Shown piece after piece: positions 51,037 through 60,202 of a stretch of 64,000 nucleotides of DNA. The position numbers and the translations under genes are program-made. How positions within the stretch are numbered: position 1 is the first letter of the stretch; each line of letters opens with the position of its first letter. The notes beneath the pieces are model-generated. The model was not told the origin of the DNA, made no database searches, and saw only the letters and a list, made by a program, of their open reading frames with translations. The stretch spans positions 37,757-101,756 of the forward strand of contig JALHJW010000010.1 of NCBI GenBank assembly GCA_022839785.1, given 5' to 3'. This DNA comes from Desulfovibrio sp. Its GTDB lineage: Bacteria > Desulfobacterota > Desulfovibrionia > Desulfovibrionales > Desulfovibrionaceae.

Positions 51037-52026
51037 ATGGCGCGGCCCCTGCTGGTGACCCTGGGCGATCCGGACGGCCTCGGGCCGGAACTCGTCTGCC
51101 GCGTCTTGGGCGGCGGGGAGCATCTGCCCGGAATCGCCGCCGCCGTTCCCATCCTGCTCATCGGTCCCGAGCAGCCGCTCGGACTGCACGCCGCCCGTCT
51201 CGGCCTCGCCCCCTTCTGGCGGCGCGCTGCCGGGGCGGACGAGGCCGCGGGACCGGGCGTCCATCTGCTCGTCCCGGAAGGACTCGCGGACTTTTCGCCC
51301 GCGCCGGGCCGCGCGCGGCCCGAGGGGGGACGCGCCGCGGGACTGGCGCTCGACCTGGCGGCCCGACTCATGCGGCGGGGGGGCGGCCGGGGGCTGCTCA
51401 CCGCGCCCCTGAACAAGGCCATGCTCATGGCCGCGGGCTTTGATTTTCCGGGGCATACGGAGTTTCTGGCCTCGGCCGCCGGGCTCGGGGAGGACGAGGT
51501 TTGCATGTGCCTTGCCGGGCCGCGGCTGCGCGTGGGGCTGGTGACCACCCATCCGCCCCTGCGCGACGTGGCGGACCTCGTCACCTTTCCGCGCGTGCTG
51601 CGCTGCCTTGAGCTGCTCTGCGCCTTTGCGCAGCGTCTGGGGCACGACGCGCCCGTGGCCGTCTGCGGGCTCAATCCGCACGCGGGCGAGTCGGGCCGCA
51701 TCGGCCGCGAGGAGATCGAGACCATCGCCCCGGCCGTGGCCGCGGCCCGGGAACGCGGCCTGGCGGCGGAGGGGCCGCTGCCCGCGGACACGGTTTTCTC
51801 GCGTGCGGCGCGGGGGGATTTCTCGGCCGTCCTGGCCATGTACCACGACCAGGGGTTGGGGCCGCTCAAGCTGCTGCACTTCGGCGAGGCGGTCAACGTG
51901 ACCCTGGGCCTACCGTATGTACGCACCTCGCCGGACCACGGCACGGGCTACGACGTGGTGGGGACGGGCGCGGCGGACGTCGGGGGCTTCTCGGCCGCCC
52001 TGGGGCTGGCGCTCGATCTGTCCTGA
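51037..52026 (+). CDS. pdxA: 4-hydroxythreonine-4-phosphate dehydrogenase PdxA
   Basis: A 329-aa NAD-dependent enzyme of the pyridoxal phosphate pathway: LLVTLGDPDGLGPELVCRVL (usual GDPAGIGPE), LLTAPLNKAML, FPGHTEFLASAAG, VTTHPPLRDVADLV, GLNPHAGESGRIGREEIE and AMYHDQGLGPLKLLHF, ending RTSPDHGTGYDVVGTG. Metal-binding His residues are present. It is packed 3 bp behind glgB, which is metabolically unexpected but may link PLP supply with PLP-dependent GlgP. ATG at 51037. Confidence 0.95.
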   Translation: MARPLLVTLGDPDGLGPELVCRVLGGGEHLPGIAAAVPILLIGPEQPLGLHAARLGLAPFWRRAAGADEAAGPGVHLLVPEGLADFSPAPGRARPEGGRAAGLALDLAARLMRRGGGRGLLTAPLNKAMLMAAGFDFPGHTEFLASAAGLGEDEVCMCLAGPRLRVGLVTTHPPLRDVADLVTFPRVLRCLELLCAFAQRLGHDAPVAVCGLNPHAGESGRIGREEIETIAPAVAAARERGLAAEGPLPADTVFSRAARGDFSAVLAMYHDQGLGPLKLLHFGEAVNVTLGLPYVRTSPDHGTGYDVVGTGAADVGGFSAALGLALDLS

Positions 52027-52150
52027 GGCGGGAGGAGAGGAAGGCGGAAACCGCAGGGAGCCGCAGGGAACCGCGGACGCGGGGGACGACGAGGGGAAGA
52101 GGCCGGGACGAGCGTGCCGGGGAAGAATCCCCGACGCGATCCGGCCGCGG

Positions 52151-52963
52151 TTACTGCTGCGCCTGCTCCAGCTTCTTGGTGGCGAACTGCAGCATCTTCT
52201 GGGCCTGCTCGAAGGCGGGGTTGATCTTCAGCGCCCGTTTGGCCATCTCGGCCATGTGCTTCCACTTGTGCCAGTCGTGGTAGAGCCTGCCGATGTTGAA
52301 GAAGAGGTACTCGTCGTGCTGGCAGGACTGCAGGGCCTTCCTGTAGTACTGCTCGGCCGTGGCGAAGTCCTTCATCTTGCGCAGGACGATGGCGATGCGG
52401 TTGTAGAGGTGCACCGCCCCGGGGTCGTTCTTCAGGGCCTCGTCCAGGTAGGCGAAGGCCTCCTGGTACTGGTCGTACTTGAGGAAGAGGTCCGCGATCT
52501 CGGCCTTGAGGTCCGTGTCCTGGGGGAACTCGCGGATCACGGCGTCGGCGAGGCGCTTGGCCTCCTCGGGCTGGCCCGCGGCCAGCTTCGCCTCCACGTT
52601 CTTGAGGCCGTCGAGCTTGCGCTGGGCCATCAGGGCCAGAAGGGCCTGGGCCTCCTCCGTGGAAGTGGCCGACATCTCCTTCACGGCCTCGATCATCTGC
52701 TGGTAGAGGGCCTTTTCCTCCCCGGGCGTGTAGTTGAGCTGCAGCGGGTAGGCCTGATTGAAGTTCTTGTCGCTGTTGAGGAGGTAGATGGCCTGGCTGA
52801 TGAGCTGGCCGAATTCGTCCCGCTCGGATTTCATGAGCTGGGACTTGAGGATGATGAGCAGGGCGTCCTGCAGATATTTGGCCGCGGATTGCGTCTTCTT
52901 CTGCTTCAGGTTGGTTGCGACGTCCCTGATGAGTTTGCGTGCCTTGGTGAGTTCCGCAGACAT
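52151..52963 (-). CDS. TPR-repeat protein, cytosolic
   Basis: A 270-aa helical protein without signal peptide. Residues ~1-130 form coiled-coil-like helices; ~130-265 are TPR repeats (AGQPEEAKRLADAVIREFPQ, DQYQEAFAYLDEALKNDPGA, KDFATAEQYYRKALQSCQHD, KWKHMAEMAKRALKINPAFE). Likely a protein-protein adaptor. ATG at 52963 with GGGTAGGGGAC. Last gene of the HD-ddl-waaA-kdsB-carA transcript, 51 bp after carA. Function unknown. Confidence 0.85.
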   Translation of the reverse strand: MSAELTKARKLIRDVATNLKQKKTQSAAKYLQDALLIILKSQLMKSERDEFGQLISQAIYLLNSDKNFNQAYPLQLNYTPGEEKALYQQMIEAVKEMSATSTEEAQALLALMAQRKLDGLKNVEAKLAAGQPEEAKRLADAVIREFPQDTDLKAEIADLFLKYDQYQEAFAYLDEALKNDPGAVHLYNRIAIVLRKMKDFATAEQYYRKALQSCQHDEYLFFNIGRLYHDWHKWKHMAEMAKRALKINPAFEQAQKMLQFATKKLEQAQQ

Positions 52964-53014
52964 GTCCCCTACCCTTTGATTATTCCCCCGAAGGTTTCTT
53001 AGCGCCTTTCCGGT

Positions 53015-54142
53015 TCATTTTCCAGTCGCTTCGCGCACCATGCTGCGGAAACGGGTGAAGAAGAACTGCGCGTCGTGGGGGCCGGGTCCGGCTTCGGGGT
53101 GGTATTGTATCGTGATGATGGGCTTTTTCGTGTGCCTGAAGCCTTCGAGCGTTTGGTCGTTGAGATTCACGTGGGTCATCTCCACGTCGGACAGTTTCGA
53201 GATGTCCACGCAGAAGCCGTGGTTCTGGGACGATATCTCGATGCGGCCGGTGAGCAGATCCTTGACCGGATGGTTCACGCCGTGGTGGCCGAACTTGAGC
53301 TTGAAGGTCGAGCCGCCCAGCGCCGTGCCCAGCAACTGGTGGCCCAGGCAGATGCCCGCCAGGGGATAACTGTCGGTCATTTTCGCGATCTGGGCGATGG
53401 GGCCTTGCAGGGTGGCCGGGTCGCCGGGGCCGGGGGAGAAGAAGACCGCGTCGGGCGCGAGCCTGCCCACCTGCTCGGCAGTAAAGGAGGAGGGGACCAT
53501 GAGCAGGTCGAAGCCCTGCTCCGTGAGCAGGCGCAGGATGTTCCACTTGATGCCGAAGTCGAAGACCACGAGGCGCGGCCCCGGGCCGGGCCAGGCGTAG
53601 GCGCCGTCCTGCAGCTCCACATCCCTGGGGCCTTTCTCGGTCCAGATGTAGGGCTTTTGGGGCGTGACCGTGTCGGCCAGGTTCAGCCCCTCCATGGCGG
53701 GCAGTTCGCGGCAGCGGGCCACGAGCTTGGCGGGATCGGGTTCTCGGGTGGAGATCAGGCCGCGCATGGCCCCGTGCAGGCGGAGATGGCGGGTCAGGGC
53801 GCGGGTGTCGATGCCCTCGATGCCCATGACTCCGTATTCGCGCAGATAATCGGGCAGCGTCTTGACGCTCCGCCAGTTGGAGGGCGTCTTGCAGCACTCC
53901 TTGACGATGAAGGCCTCGACCCGGATGCGGCTGGACTCCACGTCGTCGAGGTTGACGCCGTAGTTGCCGATGTGCGGGTAGGTCATGCAGACCATCTGCC
54001 CGACGTAGGAGGGATCGGTGAGGATCTCCTGGTAGCCGGTCATGCCGGTGTTGAAGATCACCTCGCCGCCGGTCTCGCCGTCACCGGTGAAGGACGCTCC
54101 CTTGAATACGGTTCCGTCCTCGAGTGCAAGAATCGCTTCCAT
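53015..54142 (-). CDS. carA: carbamoyl-phosphate synthase small subunit
   Basis: A 375-aa glutamine amidotransferase subunit: MEAILALEDGTVFKGASF, FNTGMTGYQEILTDPSYVGQ, FFSPGPGDPATLQGP, the catalytic Cys in AGICLGHQLLG and the His/Glu in YHPEAGPGPHDAQ. It supplies ammonia to CarB (not in window) for arginine and pyrimidine synthesis. ATG at 54142 is preferred because GGAG is 8 nt upstream; an ATG at 54148 overlapping the kdsB stop is also in frame. Confidence 0.97.
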   Translation of the reverse strand: MEAILALEDGTVFKGASFTGDGETGGEVIFNTGMTGYQEILTDPSYVGQMVCMTYPHIGNYGVNLDDVESSRIRVEAFIVKECCKTPSNWRSVKTLPDYLREYGVMGIEGIDTRALTRHLRLHGAMRGLISTREPDPAKLVARCRELPAMEGLNLADTVTPQKPYIWTEKGPRDVELQDGAYAWPGPGPRLVVFDFGIKWNILRLLTEQGFDLLMVPSSFTAEQVGRLAPDAVFFSPGPGDPATLQGPIAQIAKMTDSYPLAGICLGHQLLGTALGGSTFKLKFGHHGVNHPVKDLLTGRIEISSQNHGFCVDISKLSDVEMTHVNLNDQTLEGFRHTKKPIITIQYHPEAGPGPHDAQFFFTRFRSMVREATGK

Positions 54143-54147
54143 CTGCA

Positions 54148-54891
54148 TCACTCCGCAAGCATCGCGGCCACGGCCGCCACGTCCTCGGGGCGGTCCACGC
54201 CCCGTGTTCCCTGCTCCGTCAGCACCACCCGGATGGGGATGCCGTTTTCCAGGAGCCGCAATTGTTCAAGGCTTTCGCGCCGTTCGAGCCGGCCCTGGGG
54301 CAGCGCGGTGAAGCGCGCCAGGGTCCGCCGCCGGTAGGCGTACATGCCGATGTGTCCGTAGAATCCCGCCCCGTCCGCGCCCCTGGGGTGGGGTATGGCC
54401 GCGCGCGAGAAGTACAATGCGTCGCCCGCGGCCGTAAAGACCACCTTGACCTGGTCCGGGTGGGCGGCGCGCTCCGGCCCTATGGGGTGGGCCAGGGTGG
54501 CGCACGCCACGGCCGGATCGGCGAACGGGGCCACGAGCTGCGAGATCATGGCCGGGTCCAGGGCGGGTTCGTCGCCCTGCACGTTGACCACCACGGCGTC
54601 GTCCGGCACGCCCAGGAGGGCGGCGGCCTCGTTGACGCGGTCCGTGCCGCTGGCGTGGGCGGCCGCCGTCATGACCACCGGCACCCCGTGCTCACGTGCC
54701 GCGGCGACGATGCGTTCGTCGTCCGTGGCCAGGACCACCTGCTTGAGCGCCGGGCAGCGCGAGGCGCGCTCGAAGACGTGCCGGAACATGGGCTTGCCCA
54801 GGATGTCCACCAGGGGTTTTCCGGGAAAACGCGTCGAGGCGTAGCGCGCCGGGATGATCCCGTAGCAGGGGGGCAGGGTGTTCGCGGCCAA
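54148..54891 (-). CDS. kdsB: CMP-Kdo synthetase (3-deoxy-manno-octulosonate cytidylyltransferase)
   Basis: A 247-aa nucleotidyltransferase: GIIPARYASTRFPGKPLVDI, VVLATDDERIVAAA, VMTAAAHASGTDRVNEAA, VVNVQGDEPALDP and GFYGHIGMYAYRR. It activates Kdo for lipid A. An in-frame TAA lies just upstream and no ATG precedes the first strand, so the start is the TTG at 54891, with a poor ribosome site. It sits between waaA (Kdo transferase) and carA, forming an LPS-core pair with waaA. Confidence 0.94.
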   Translation of the reverse strand: MAANTLPPCYGIIPARYASTRFPGKPLVDILGKPMFRHVFERASRCPALKQVVLATDDERIVAAAREHGVPVVMTAAAHASGTDRVNEAAALLGVPDDAVVVNVQGDEPALDPAMISQLVAPFADPAVACATLAHPIGPERAAHPDQVKVVFTAAGDALYFSRAAIPHPRGADGAGFYGHIGMYAYRRRTLARFTALPQGRLERRESLEQLRLLENGIPIRVVLTEQGTRGVDRPEDVAAVAAMLAE

Positions 54892-54944
54892 AGCGGATGT
54901 CTCTTACGCGAAAGAGCCGGGTTCCGCAAGCCGCCCGGGGCGTC

Positions 54945-56240
54945 TCAGGCGGATTGCGGCCTGGCGAGGTCCGCAAGCCGGGAGGCCACGGCGGCCGCGC
55001 CGCCGCGCCGCTCGGCCAGGTAGGCGGCAAAGGCGGCGCGCACCTCGCTCCGGGAGCGCGGTCGGGCGAGCGCGTCCAACAGGGCCTGGGCCAGCTCCGC
55101 GCCGCTACGCACCTCGCGCGCCAGCCCCAGTTCCGTGATCTCGCGGCCCACCCAGGCGAAGTTGTGCCAGTGCGGGCCGATGACCGGCACGAGGCCCGCG
55201 GCCAGGGGTTCGAGGAAGTTCTGTCCGCCCAGGGGGGCCAGACTGCCGCCCACGAAGGCCGCGTCCGCCGCGGCGAAGGCCGCGCCCAGCTCGCCGAAGA
55301 CGTCCCAGAGGACCACGCTGCCCGGCGCGGCGGCGCGGCCGTCCGCGCGCAGCGCGCTGCGCCGCGCGCAGGGCAGGGACAGGGCCGAAAGGCGGGCCGT
55401 CCAGGCGTCCAGCCGTTCCATGTGGCGGGGAAAGAGGCCGATCACGGCGTCCGGCCGTGCGGCCAGGATCGCCGTGGCGGCGCGGGCCGTCTCGGCCTCC
55501 TCCTGCTCCCGCACCGAGCCGAGGATGACGAAGGCCGATCCCGGCGGCGCGATCCGGTCCAGGGGCGGGGCGGCGGGGGGCTGATCCGGCAGGGGAAGCT
55601 GGTCGAACTTGACGTTGGGCACGACGCGCGTCCGCGCGGCCGGATAGAGGGCGGCATAGCGCGCGGCGTCGCGTTCGGAGATGGCCAGCACCTCGTGGGG
55701 ACCCAGGGGGCGGAGGATGTCCGCGAAGGGCAGCATGCGCGCCAGGGTGGTGGTGGACATGCGGCCGTTGGCCACCAGCAGGCGCGCCCCGTGCTCCCTG
55801 GCCGCGGCCATGAGGCCCGGCCAGAGTTCGGTTTCGAGCAGGACCACGGCGGCCGGGCGGACCTGGCGCATGGCCTCGCGCATCAGGCGGGGGCGGTCGA
55901 AGGGGCAGTAGGCGGGCAGGAGCGTCAGCGAGGCGTCGCGTTCCCGCAGCTCCTTCGCCGCCGCGTCCAGGATGTCGCGGCCCTGGCGGGTGTTGGTGGT
56001 CGCCAGGGCGGAAAGCCGCGCGCCCTCCGGCAGCAGCCGCTCCAGGGCGCGCAGGACGGTGACGGCGAGGAACGCCTCTCCGGCCGAGGCGGCCTGCAGC
56101 CAGAGCGCCGCTTCCGGCAGGGGCCGCCGCAGCAGCCGCTCCTCCCAGCCCTCGCGCAGGCGGGCGTTGCGTCTGAGCAGCCGGGGAGCGGCGGCCCACA
56201 GTACGTCGTAGGCCGCAAGCAGGGCGGAGCTGAGGGACAT
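54945..56240 (-). CDS. waaA: Kdo transferase (lipid IVA 3-deoxy-D-manno-octulosonic acid transferase)
   Basis: A 431-aa GT30 enzyme: N-terminal membrane-anchoring helix (ALLAAYDVLWAAAP), LWLQAASAGEAFLAVTVLRA with the catalytic-base Glu, PAAVVLLETELWPGLMAAAR, AFVILGSVREQEE, GLFPRHMERL and FVGGSLAPLGGQNFLEPLAA. It transfers Kdo from CMP-Kdo (made by kdsB just downstream) to lipid A precursor. The ATG at 56240 shares a base with the ddl stop codon (TGATG). Confidence 0.95.
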   Translation of the reverse strand: MSLSSALLAAYDVLWAAAPRLLRRNARLREGWEERLLRRPLPEAALWLQAASAGEAFLAVTVLRALERLLPEGARLSALATTNTRQGRDILDAAAKELRERDASLTLLPAYCPFDRPRLMREAMRQVRPAAVVLLETELWPGLMAAAREHGARLLVANGRMSTTTLARMLPFADILRPLGPHEVLAISERDAARYAALYPAARTRVVPNVKFDQLPLPDQPPAAPPLDRIAPPGSAFVILGSVREQEEAETARAATAILAARPDAVIGLFPRHMERLDAWTARLSALSLPCARRSALRADGRAAAPGSVVLWDVFGELGAAFAAADAAFVGGSLAPLGGQNFLEPLAAGLVPVIGPHWHNFAWVGREITELGLAREVRSGAELAQALLDALARPRSRSEVRAAFAAYLAERRGGAAAVASRLADLARPQSA

Positions 56241-57187
56241 CAGCCGTTCCCGGGCCGGGGCAGGTCGAGGTCGGGCAGGGCGGCGGTGCGCGCCACGCCG
56301 AGTTCGATGAGCCGGGCGCAGAGGTCCTCGAAGCTCATTCCGGCGGCGGCCGCGGCCTTGGGCACCAGGCTGGTGGGCGTCATGCCGGGCAGGGTGTTGA
56401 CCTCCAGCAGCACGGGCCCGTCCTCGCCGACCATGAAGTCCGAGCGCGAGCAGCCCTCGCAGCCCAGCGCGAAATGGGCGCGCAAGGCCAGCTCGCGCAC
56501 CTGCGCCGAAAGGGCGTCGTCCACGGGCGCGGGGCAGATCTCCTCGGCCCCGTCCGCCTCGTACTTGCTGCGGTAGTCGAAGAACTCACCCGAGAGTCTG
56601 GGGCGGATGAGGATGGTGGGCAGGGCCTCCTCGCCGAGCACGGCGCAGGTCATCTCGAAACCGGGCGCGGCGGCCTCGGCCAGGGCCTCCTTGCCCGAGG
56701 CGAAGACCCGTTCCAGGGCCGGGAGGAGCCCCTCGGGCGCGGTCACGCGGCTCATGTCCAGGCTCGATCCGCCGTCGTTGGGCTTGACGAAGAGGGGGTA
56801 CGGGAGGTCCGGGCTCCATCCCGGCTCCGGCCTGACCGGCACGTAGCGCCAGTCCGGCGTGGGTATGCCGCGCGCGCGGCAGATCTGCTTGGCGGCGGCC
56901 TTGTGCAGAGCCAGAAAGGAGGCCTGCGGTCCGGACCCCTGGTAGGGGACGCGCACCGCGTCGAGCAGGGCTTGGATCAGCCCGTCCTCGCCCGGCGAAC
57001 CGTGCAGGTTGATGAAGCAGAAATCGTGGGCCGTCGCCGCCGCGACGAGGCCGTCGAAGTCCGGCAGGGGATCAAAGGGGGTGACGCTGTGGCCGAGGCG
57101 GGCCAGGGCCTTGGCTATGCCCTGCGCGCCCGAGAGGGAGACCTCACGTTCGCCCGACCAGCCGCCCGCGATCAAAAGGATGCGCAT
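56240..57187 (-). CDS. ddl: D-alanine--D-alanine ligase family ATP-grasp protein
   Basis: A 315-aa ATP-grasp enzyme: MRILLIAGGWSGEREVSLSG, FCFINLHGSPGEDGLIQALL, LPYPLFVKPNDGGSSLDMSR, CEGCSRSDFMVGEDGPVLLE and VNTLPGMTPTSLVPKAAAAA. The pattern is that of Ddl, making D-Ala-D-Ala for peptidoglycan. ATG at 57187 with AAGGAGCTTC lies inside the 3' end of the HD-domain gene (44-bp overlap). Operon with waaA and kdsB. Confidence 0.94.
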   Translation of the reverse strand: MRILLIAGGWSGEREVSLSGAQGIAKALARLGHSVTPFDPLPDFDGLVAAATAHDFCFINLHGSPGEDGLIQALLDAVRVPYQGSGPQASFLALHKAAAKQICRARGIPTPDWRYVPVRPEPGWSPDLPYPLFVKPNDGGSSLDMSRVTAPEGLLPALERVFASGKEALAEAAAPGFEMTCAVLGEEALPTILIRPRLSGEFFDYRSKYEADGAEEICPAPVDDALSAQVRELALRAHFALGCEGCSRSDFMVGEDGPVLLEVNTLPGMTPTSLVPKAAAAAGMSFEDLCARLIELGVARTAALPDLDLPRPGNG

Positions 57188-57782
57188 GAAGCTCCTTGCC
57201 GAGGAGGTCGCTGAGGCGGCGTTCGATGTCCAGCGCCTGCACGACGGTCCAGCGGATTTTTTCCTGGATTTCCGGGGTGTGCCCGTACCGCACGATGAGG
57301 TCCTCGAAACGGGTGTCGATGGACACCAGCTCGTCGTGCTTGGCCCGCTTGTCCGCGTAGAGCACGGCCAGGGGCATGAAGTAGCGCTCCGCGTCCAGCT
57401 CGAAGGGCCAGTAGACGTGGTGCAGGATGCCCATGGCCAGGACCGCGTTGCCCGTGAGCTGCATGGCCCAGGCCCCGCCGAGCTGGGCGTGCGAGCCGCC
57501 GTGCAGGATGGTGTAGTGCTTGGCCAGGTCGTGCAGCAGGGCCGAGGCGCGCACGGTCCGCACGTCCACGTCGAGCCCGGCGGCCGCGCCCAGTTCGGAA
57601 AGCTCGGTGGCGACCCCGGCCACGAGCAGGCTGTGCTCGCGGATGTGTCCGGGCATGTCGTAGCGGTCCCACAGCTCCCGGCATTGCGCGTCGCTGGGCG
57701 CGCGCCACTCCGGCCGCACCCGGCTCGCAAAGAGGCCGGGGCGCTGGAAGAGCGGGTCGTCGTGCGGGATGTTTCGGGGCAT
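57144..57782 (-). CDS. HD-domain (HDIG) phosphohydrolase-like protein
   Basis: A 212-aa protein with HD-domain metal-ligand pattern: YDMPGHIREHSLLVAGVATE (first His), ASALLHDLAKHYTI (HD), LHGGSHAQLGGAWAM, ILHHVYWPFEL and a distal Asp (LYADKRAKHDELVSI). Likely hydrolyses a nucleotide or other phosphate ester. ATG at 57782 used (MPRNIPHDD); a TTG at 57806 is an alternative. It heads the ddl-waaA-kdsB-carA-TPR run and is divergent from hypD. Confidence 0.87.
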   Translation of the reverse strand: MPRNIPHDDPLFQRPGLFASRVRPEWRAPSDAQCRELWDRYDMPGHIREHSLLVAGVATELSELGAAAGLDVDVRTVRASALLHDLAKHYTILHGGSHAQLGGAWAMQLTGNAVLAMGILHHVYWPFELDAERYFMPLAVLYADKRAKHDELVSIDTRFEDLIVRYGHTPEIQEKIRWTVVQALDIERRLSDLLGKELHAHPFDRGRLVGRT

Positions 57783-57853
57783 GGCGTCTGTGCTCGCGTC
57801 GGACAATGTTCCGTTGCGGACAGCCTAGCCCCATTCGGGAAAAATATCCACGA

Positions 57854-57882
57854 TTGACAGGGACCTTGGCGGCGGGTAGCAC
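57854..57882 (+). promoter_or_regulatory. candidate hypDE promoter
   Basis: TTGACA (57854-57859), 17-nt spacer, TAGCAC (57877-57882), about 57 bp before the hypD GTG. The -35 is perfect, the -10 poor. Confidence 0.4.
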
Positions 57883-57938
57883 CCCACTGAAAACCTCACC
57901 TTCCATCCGCCTCCGGGCGGCATCCAGGGGAGCGCCAC

Positions 57939-59027
57939 GTGGATCTTTTCGCCGGATTCCGCGATCCAGCCATCGCCCGCGCCCTGCTCGAAAAGATCAG
58001 GAGCTGCGGGCGCGGCGTGCGGTTCATGGAGGTGTGCGGCACGCACACCGTGTCCATCTTCCAGAGCGGCCTGCATTCGCTCCTGCCGGACAACATCGTC
58101 CACCTCACCGGTCCCGGCTGCCCGGTCTGCGTGACCCACGACGCCGAGGTCGCGGCCTACATCGAGGCCGCGGGCAAGGACAAGGTGATCATCGCCACCT
58201 TCGGCGACCTGATGAAGGTGCCCGGTCCCGGCGGGGCGAGCCTCAAGTCCGCCCAGGCCGAGGGCGCGCGGGTCAAGGTGGTCTACTCCCCGGCGGACGC
58301 GCTCGCCATCGCCCGCGAGAATCCCGGCGACACCGTGGTCTTCATCGGCGTGGGCTTCGAGACCACGGCCCCGGGCATCGCGGCCACGATCATGATGGCC
58401 GAGGCCGAGGGGCTTTCGAATTTCACGGTCCTGTCCTTCCACAAGCTCGTGCCCCCGGCCCTGGACGCGCTGCTCTCCGACCCCGAAATGGAGATCGAGG
58501 CCTTCATCCTGCCCGGCCACGTCTCCGCGGTCATTGGCGCGAACGCCTACCTGCCGCTGGCGGAGAAGTACACGGTTCCGGCCATCGTCACCGGCTTCGA
58601 GCCGCTGGACATCCTGCAGGCCCTGATCATGATGCTGGACATGCTCCGGACGGGAAGACCCGGCCTGGCCAACCAGTACGCCCGCGTGGTCACGGCCGAG
58701 GGCAACAAAAAGGCCGTGCGGCTCATGCACACGGTCTTTCAGACCTCGGACGCCCTGTGGCGCGGCATCGGCCTGATCCCCGGCTCGGGCCTCGCCTTCG
58801 CTCCCGCGTACGAGCGTTTCGACGCCATGAAGGCGCTCGGCATCGAGCTGCGCGACGTGCCGCCGCTCAAGGGCTGCAGGTGCGGCGACGTGCTCAAGGG
58901 CAAGCTGGCGCCCAACAAGTGCCCGCTCTTCAAGACGGTCTGCACCCCGGCCAAGCCCGTGGGACCGTGCATGGTCTCCACGGAAGGCTCCTGCGCCGCC
59001 TATTTCAAGTACAACCTGGAGGCCTGA
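57939..59027 (+). CDS. hypD: [NiFe] hydrogenase maturation protein HypD
   Basis: A 362-aa scaffold protein: FMEVCGTHTVSIFQSGLHSL, LTGPGCPVCVTHDAEV (CGTHT and GPGCPVC catalytic cysteines), FIGVGFETTAPGIA, FILPGHVSAVIGANAY, and the C-terminal [4Fe-4S] cluster region CRCGDVL, CPLFKTVC, GPCMVS. With HypC it assembles the Fe(CN)2CO group of NiFe hydrogenases. The start is a GTG at 57939 behind CCAGGGGAGCGCCAC. hypE follows after 1 bp; hypABCF and hydrogenase genes are elsewhere. Confidence 0.97.
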   Translation: MDLFAGFRDPAIARALLEKIRSCGRGVRFMEVCGTHTVSIFQSGLHSLLPDNIVHLTGPGCPVCVTHDAEVAAYIEAAGKDKVIIATFGDLMKVPGPGGASLKSAQAEGARVKVVYSPADALAIARENPGDTVVFIGVGFETTAPGIAATIMMAEAEGLSNFTVLSFHKLVPPALDALLSDPEMEIEAFILPGHVSAVIGANAYLPLAEKYTVPAIVTGFEPLDILQALIMMLDMLRTGRPGLANQYARVVTAEGNKKAVRLMHTVFQTSDALWRGIGLIPGSGLAFAPAYERFDAMKALGIELRDVPPLKGCRCGDVLKGKLAPNKCPLFKTVCTPAKPVGPCMVSTEGSCAAYFKYNLEA

Positions 59028-59028
59028 G

Positions 59029-60033
59029 ATGTCCGACCGCGTTCTCCTCGACTACGGCAGCGGCGGCCGCGCCTCGCAGCGCCTCGTCTCCGAGCTGTTC
59101 ATCAAGAGCTTCGACAACGAGGAGCTGTCCCGGCTCAACGACGCGGCCGTGCTCGACATCTCCGGGCCGGTGGCCATGTCCACGGACAGCTACACCGTGG
59201 ACCCCATTTTCTTTCCGGGCGGCGACATCGGCTCGCTGGCCGTGCACGGCACGGTCAACGACGTCTCCATGCTCGGCGCGACGCCGCGCTACATGACCTG
59301 CGGCTTCATCATCGAGGAGGGCCTGCCCATGGCCGACCTCGAACGCATCGTGCAGTCCATGGCCCGCGCCGCGCGGGAGGCCGGGGTGCTGGTCGTGGCC
59401 GGGGACACCAAGGTCGTGCCCAAGGGCGCGGCGGACAAGATTTTCATCAACACCACCGGGATCGGCGAGGTCATCGTCACCCCCACGCCCAGCGCGGACC
59501 GCGCCGGACCGGGCGACGCGGTGCTGGTCTCGGGAACCATGGGCGACCACGGCCTGACCATCCTCTCCAGGCGTCAGGGCATCTCCTTCGAGGCCCCGGT
59601 GGAAAGCGACTCGGCGGCCTTGAACCACCTCATCGGCAAGCTCGTGCGCGCCATCCCGCAGATCCACGTGCTGCGCGACCCCACGCGCGGCGGCCTGGCC
59701 ACCACTCTGAACGAGATCGCCGTCTCCTCGGGCACGGGCATCGTCGTGCGCGAGGCGGACCTGCCCATACGCGACGCGGTGCGCGCGGGCTGTTCCTTCC
59801 TCGGCCTCGATCCGCTCTACCTCGCCAACGAGGGCAAGTTCCTCTGCATCCTGCCCCAGGATTTGGCCCCGCAGGCGCTGGAGATCATGCGCGCCGACCC
59901 CCTGGGCCGCGACGCCTGTCGGATCGGCGAGGTGGTGGACGAGCACGCGCGCAAAGTGGTCATGCAGACCCCGCTGGGCGGCAAGCGCCTGCTGGGCATG
60001 CTGGAAGGCGAGCAGTTGCCGCGCATCTGCTGA
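59029..60033 (+). CDS. hypE: [NiFe] hydrogenase maturation protein HypE
   Basis: A 334-aa PurM-like protein: LLDYGSGGRASQRLVSELF, RLNDAAVLDI, STDSYTVDPIFFPGGDIGSL, AVHGTVNDVSMLGATPRYM, RDPTRGGLATTLNEIA, and the functional C-terminal PRIC, whose Cys is thiocarbamoylated by HypF and dehydrated to thiocyanate for cyanide delivery. ATG at 59029 with GGAGGCCTGAG overlapping the end of hypD. Strong terminator downstream. Confidence 0.98.
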   Translation: MSDRVLLDYGSGGRASQRLVSELFIKSFDNEELSRLNDAAVLDISGPVAMSTDSYTVDPIFFPGGDIGSLAVHGTVNDVSMLGATPRYMTCGFIIEEGLPMADLERIVQSMARAAREAGVLVVAGDTKVVPKGAADKIFINTTGIGEVIVTPTPSADRAGPGDAVLVSGTMGDHGLTILSRRQGISFEAPVESDSAALNHLIGKLVRAIPQIHVLRDPTRGGLATTLNEIAVSSGTGIVVREADLPIRDAVRAGCSFLGLDPLYLANEGKFLCILPQDLAPQALEIMRADPLGRDACRIGEVVDEHARKVVMQTPLGGKRLLGMLEGEQLPRIC

Positions 60034-60101
60034 AGCGGGGGAGAAGCGGGCAGCCGCGACGAAAGGCGGGGCAAGGCGCAGCCGACGGTGGCCGCGCCAC
60101 G

Positions 60102-60143
60102 CCAAAAGAGAAGCGGGCGCGAAAGCGCCCGCTTCTCTTTTGG
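60102..60143. terminator. long hairpin between hypE and cheV genes
   Basis: CCAAAAGAGAAGCGGGCGC pairs perfectly over 19 bp with its complement across a GAAA loop. The downstream arm ends CTTCTCTTTTGG on the plus strand, and the minus strand reads the same. It can serve as a bidirectional terminator for the convergent hypE and cheV transcripts. Confidence 0.75.
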
Positions 60144-60202
60144 TACGGCGGCGACGTCGCCTATCGCCGGTTTCTGCCTTGTCAACGGCTGGTGCGTTTT
60201 TC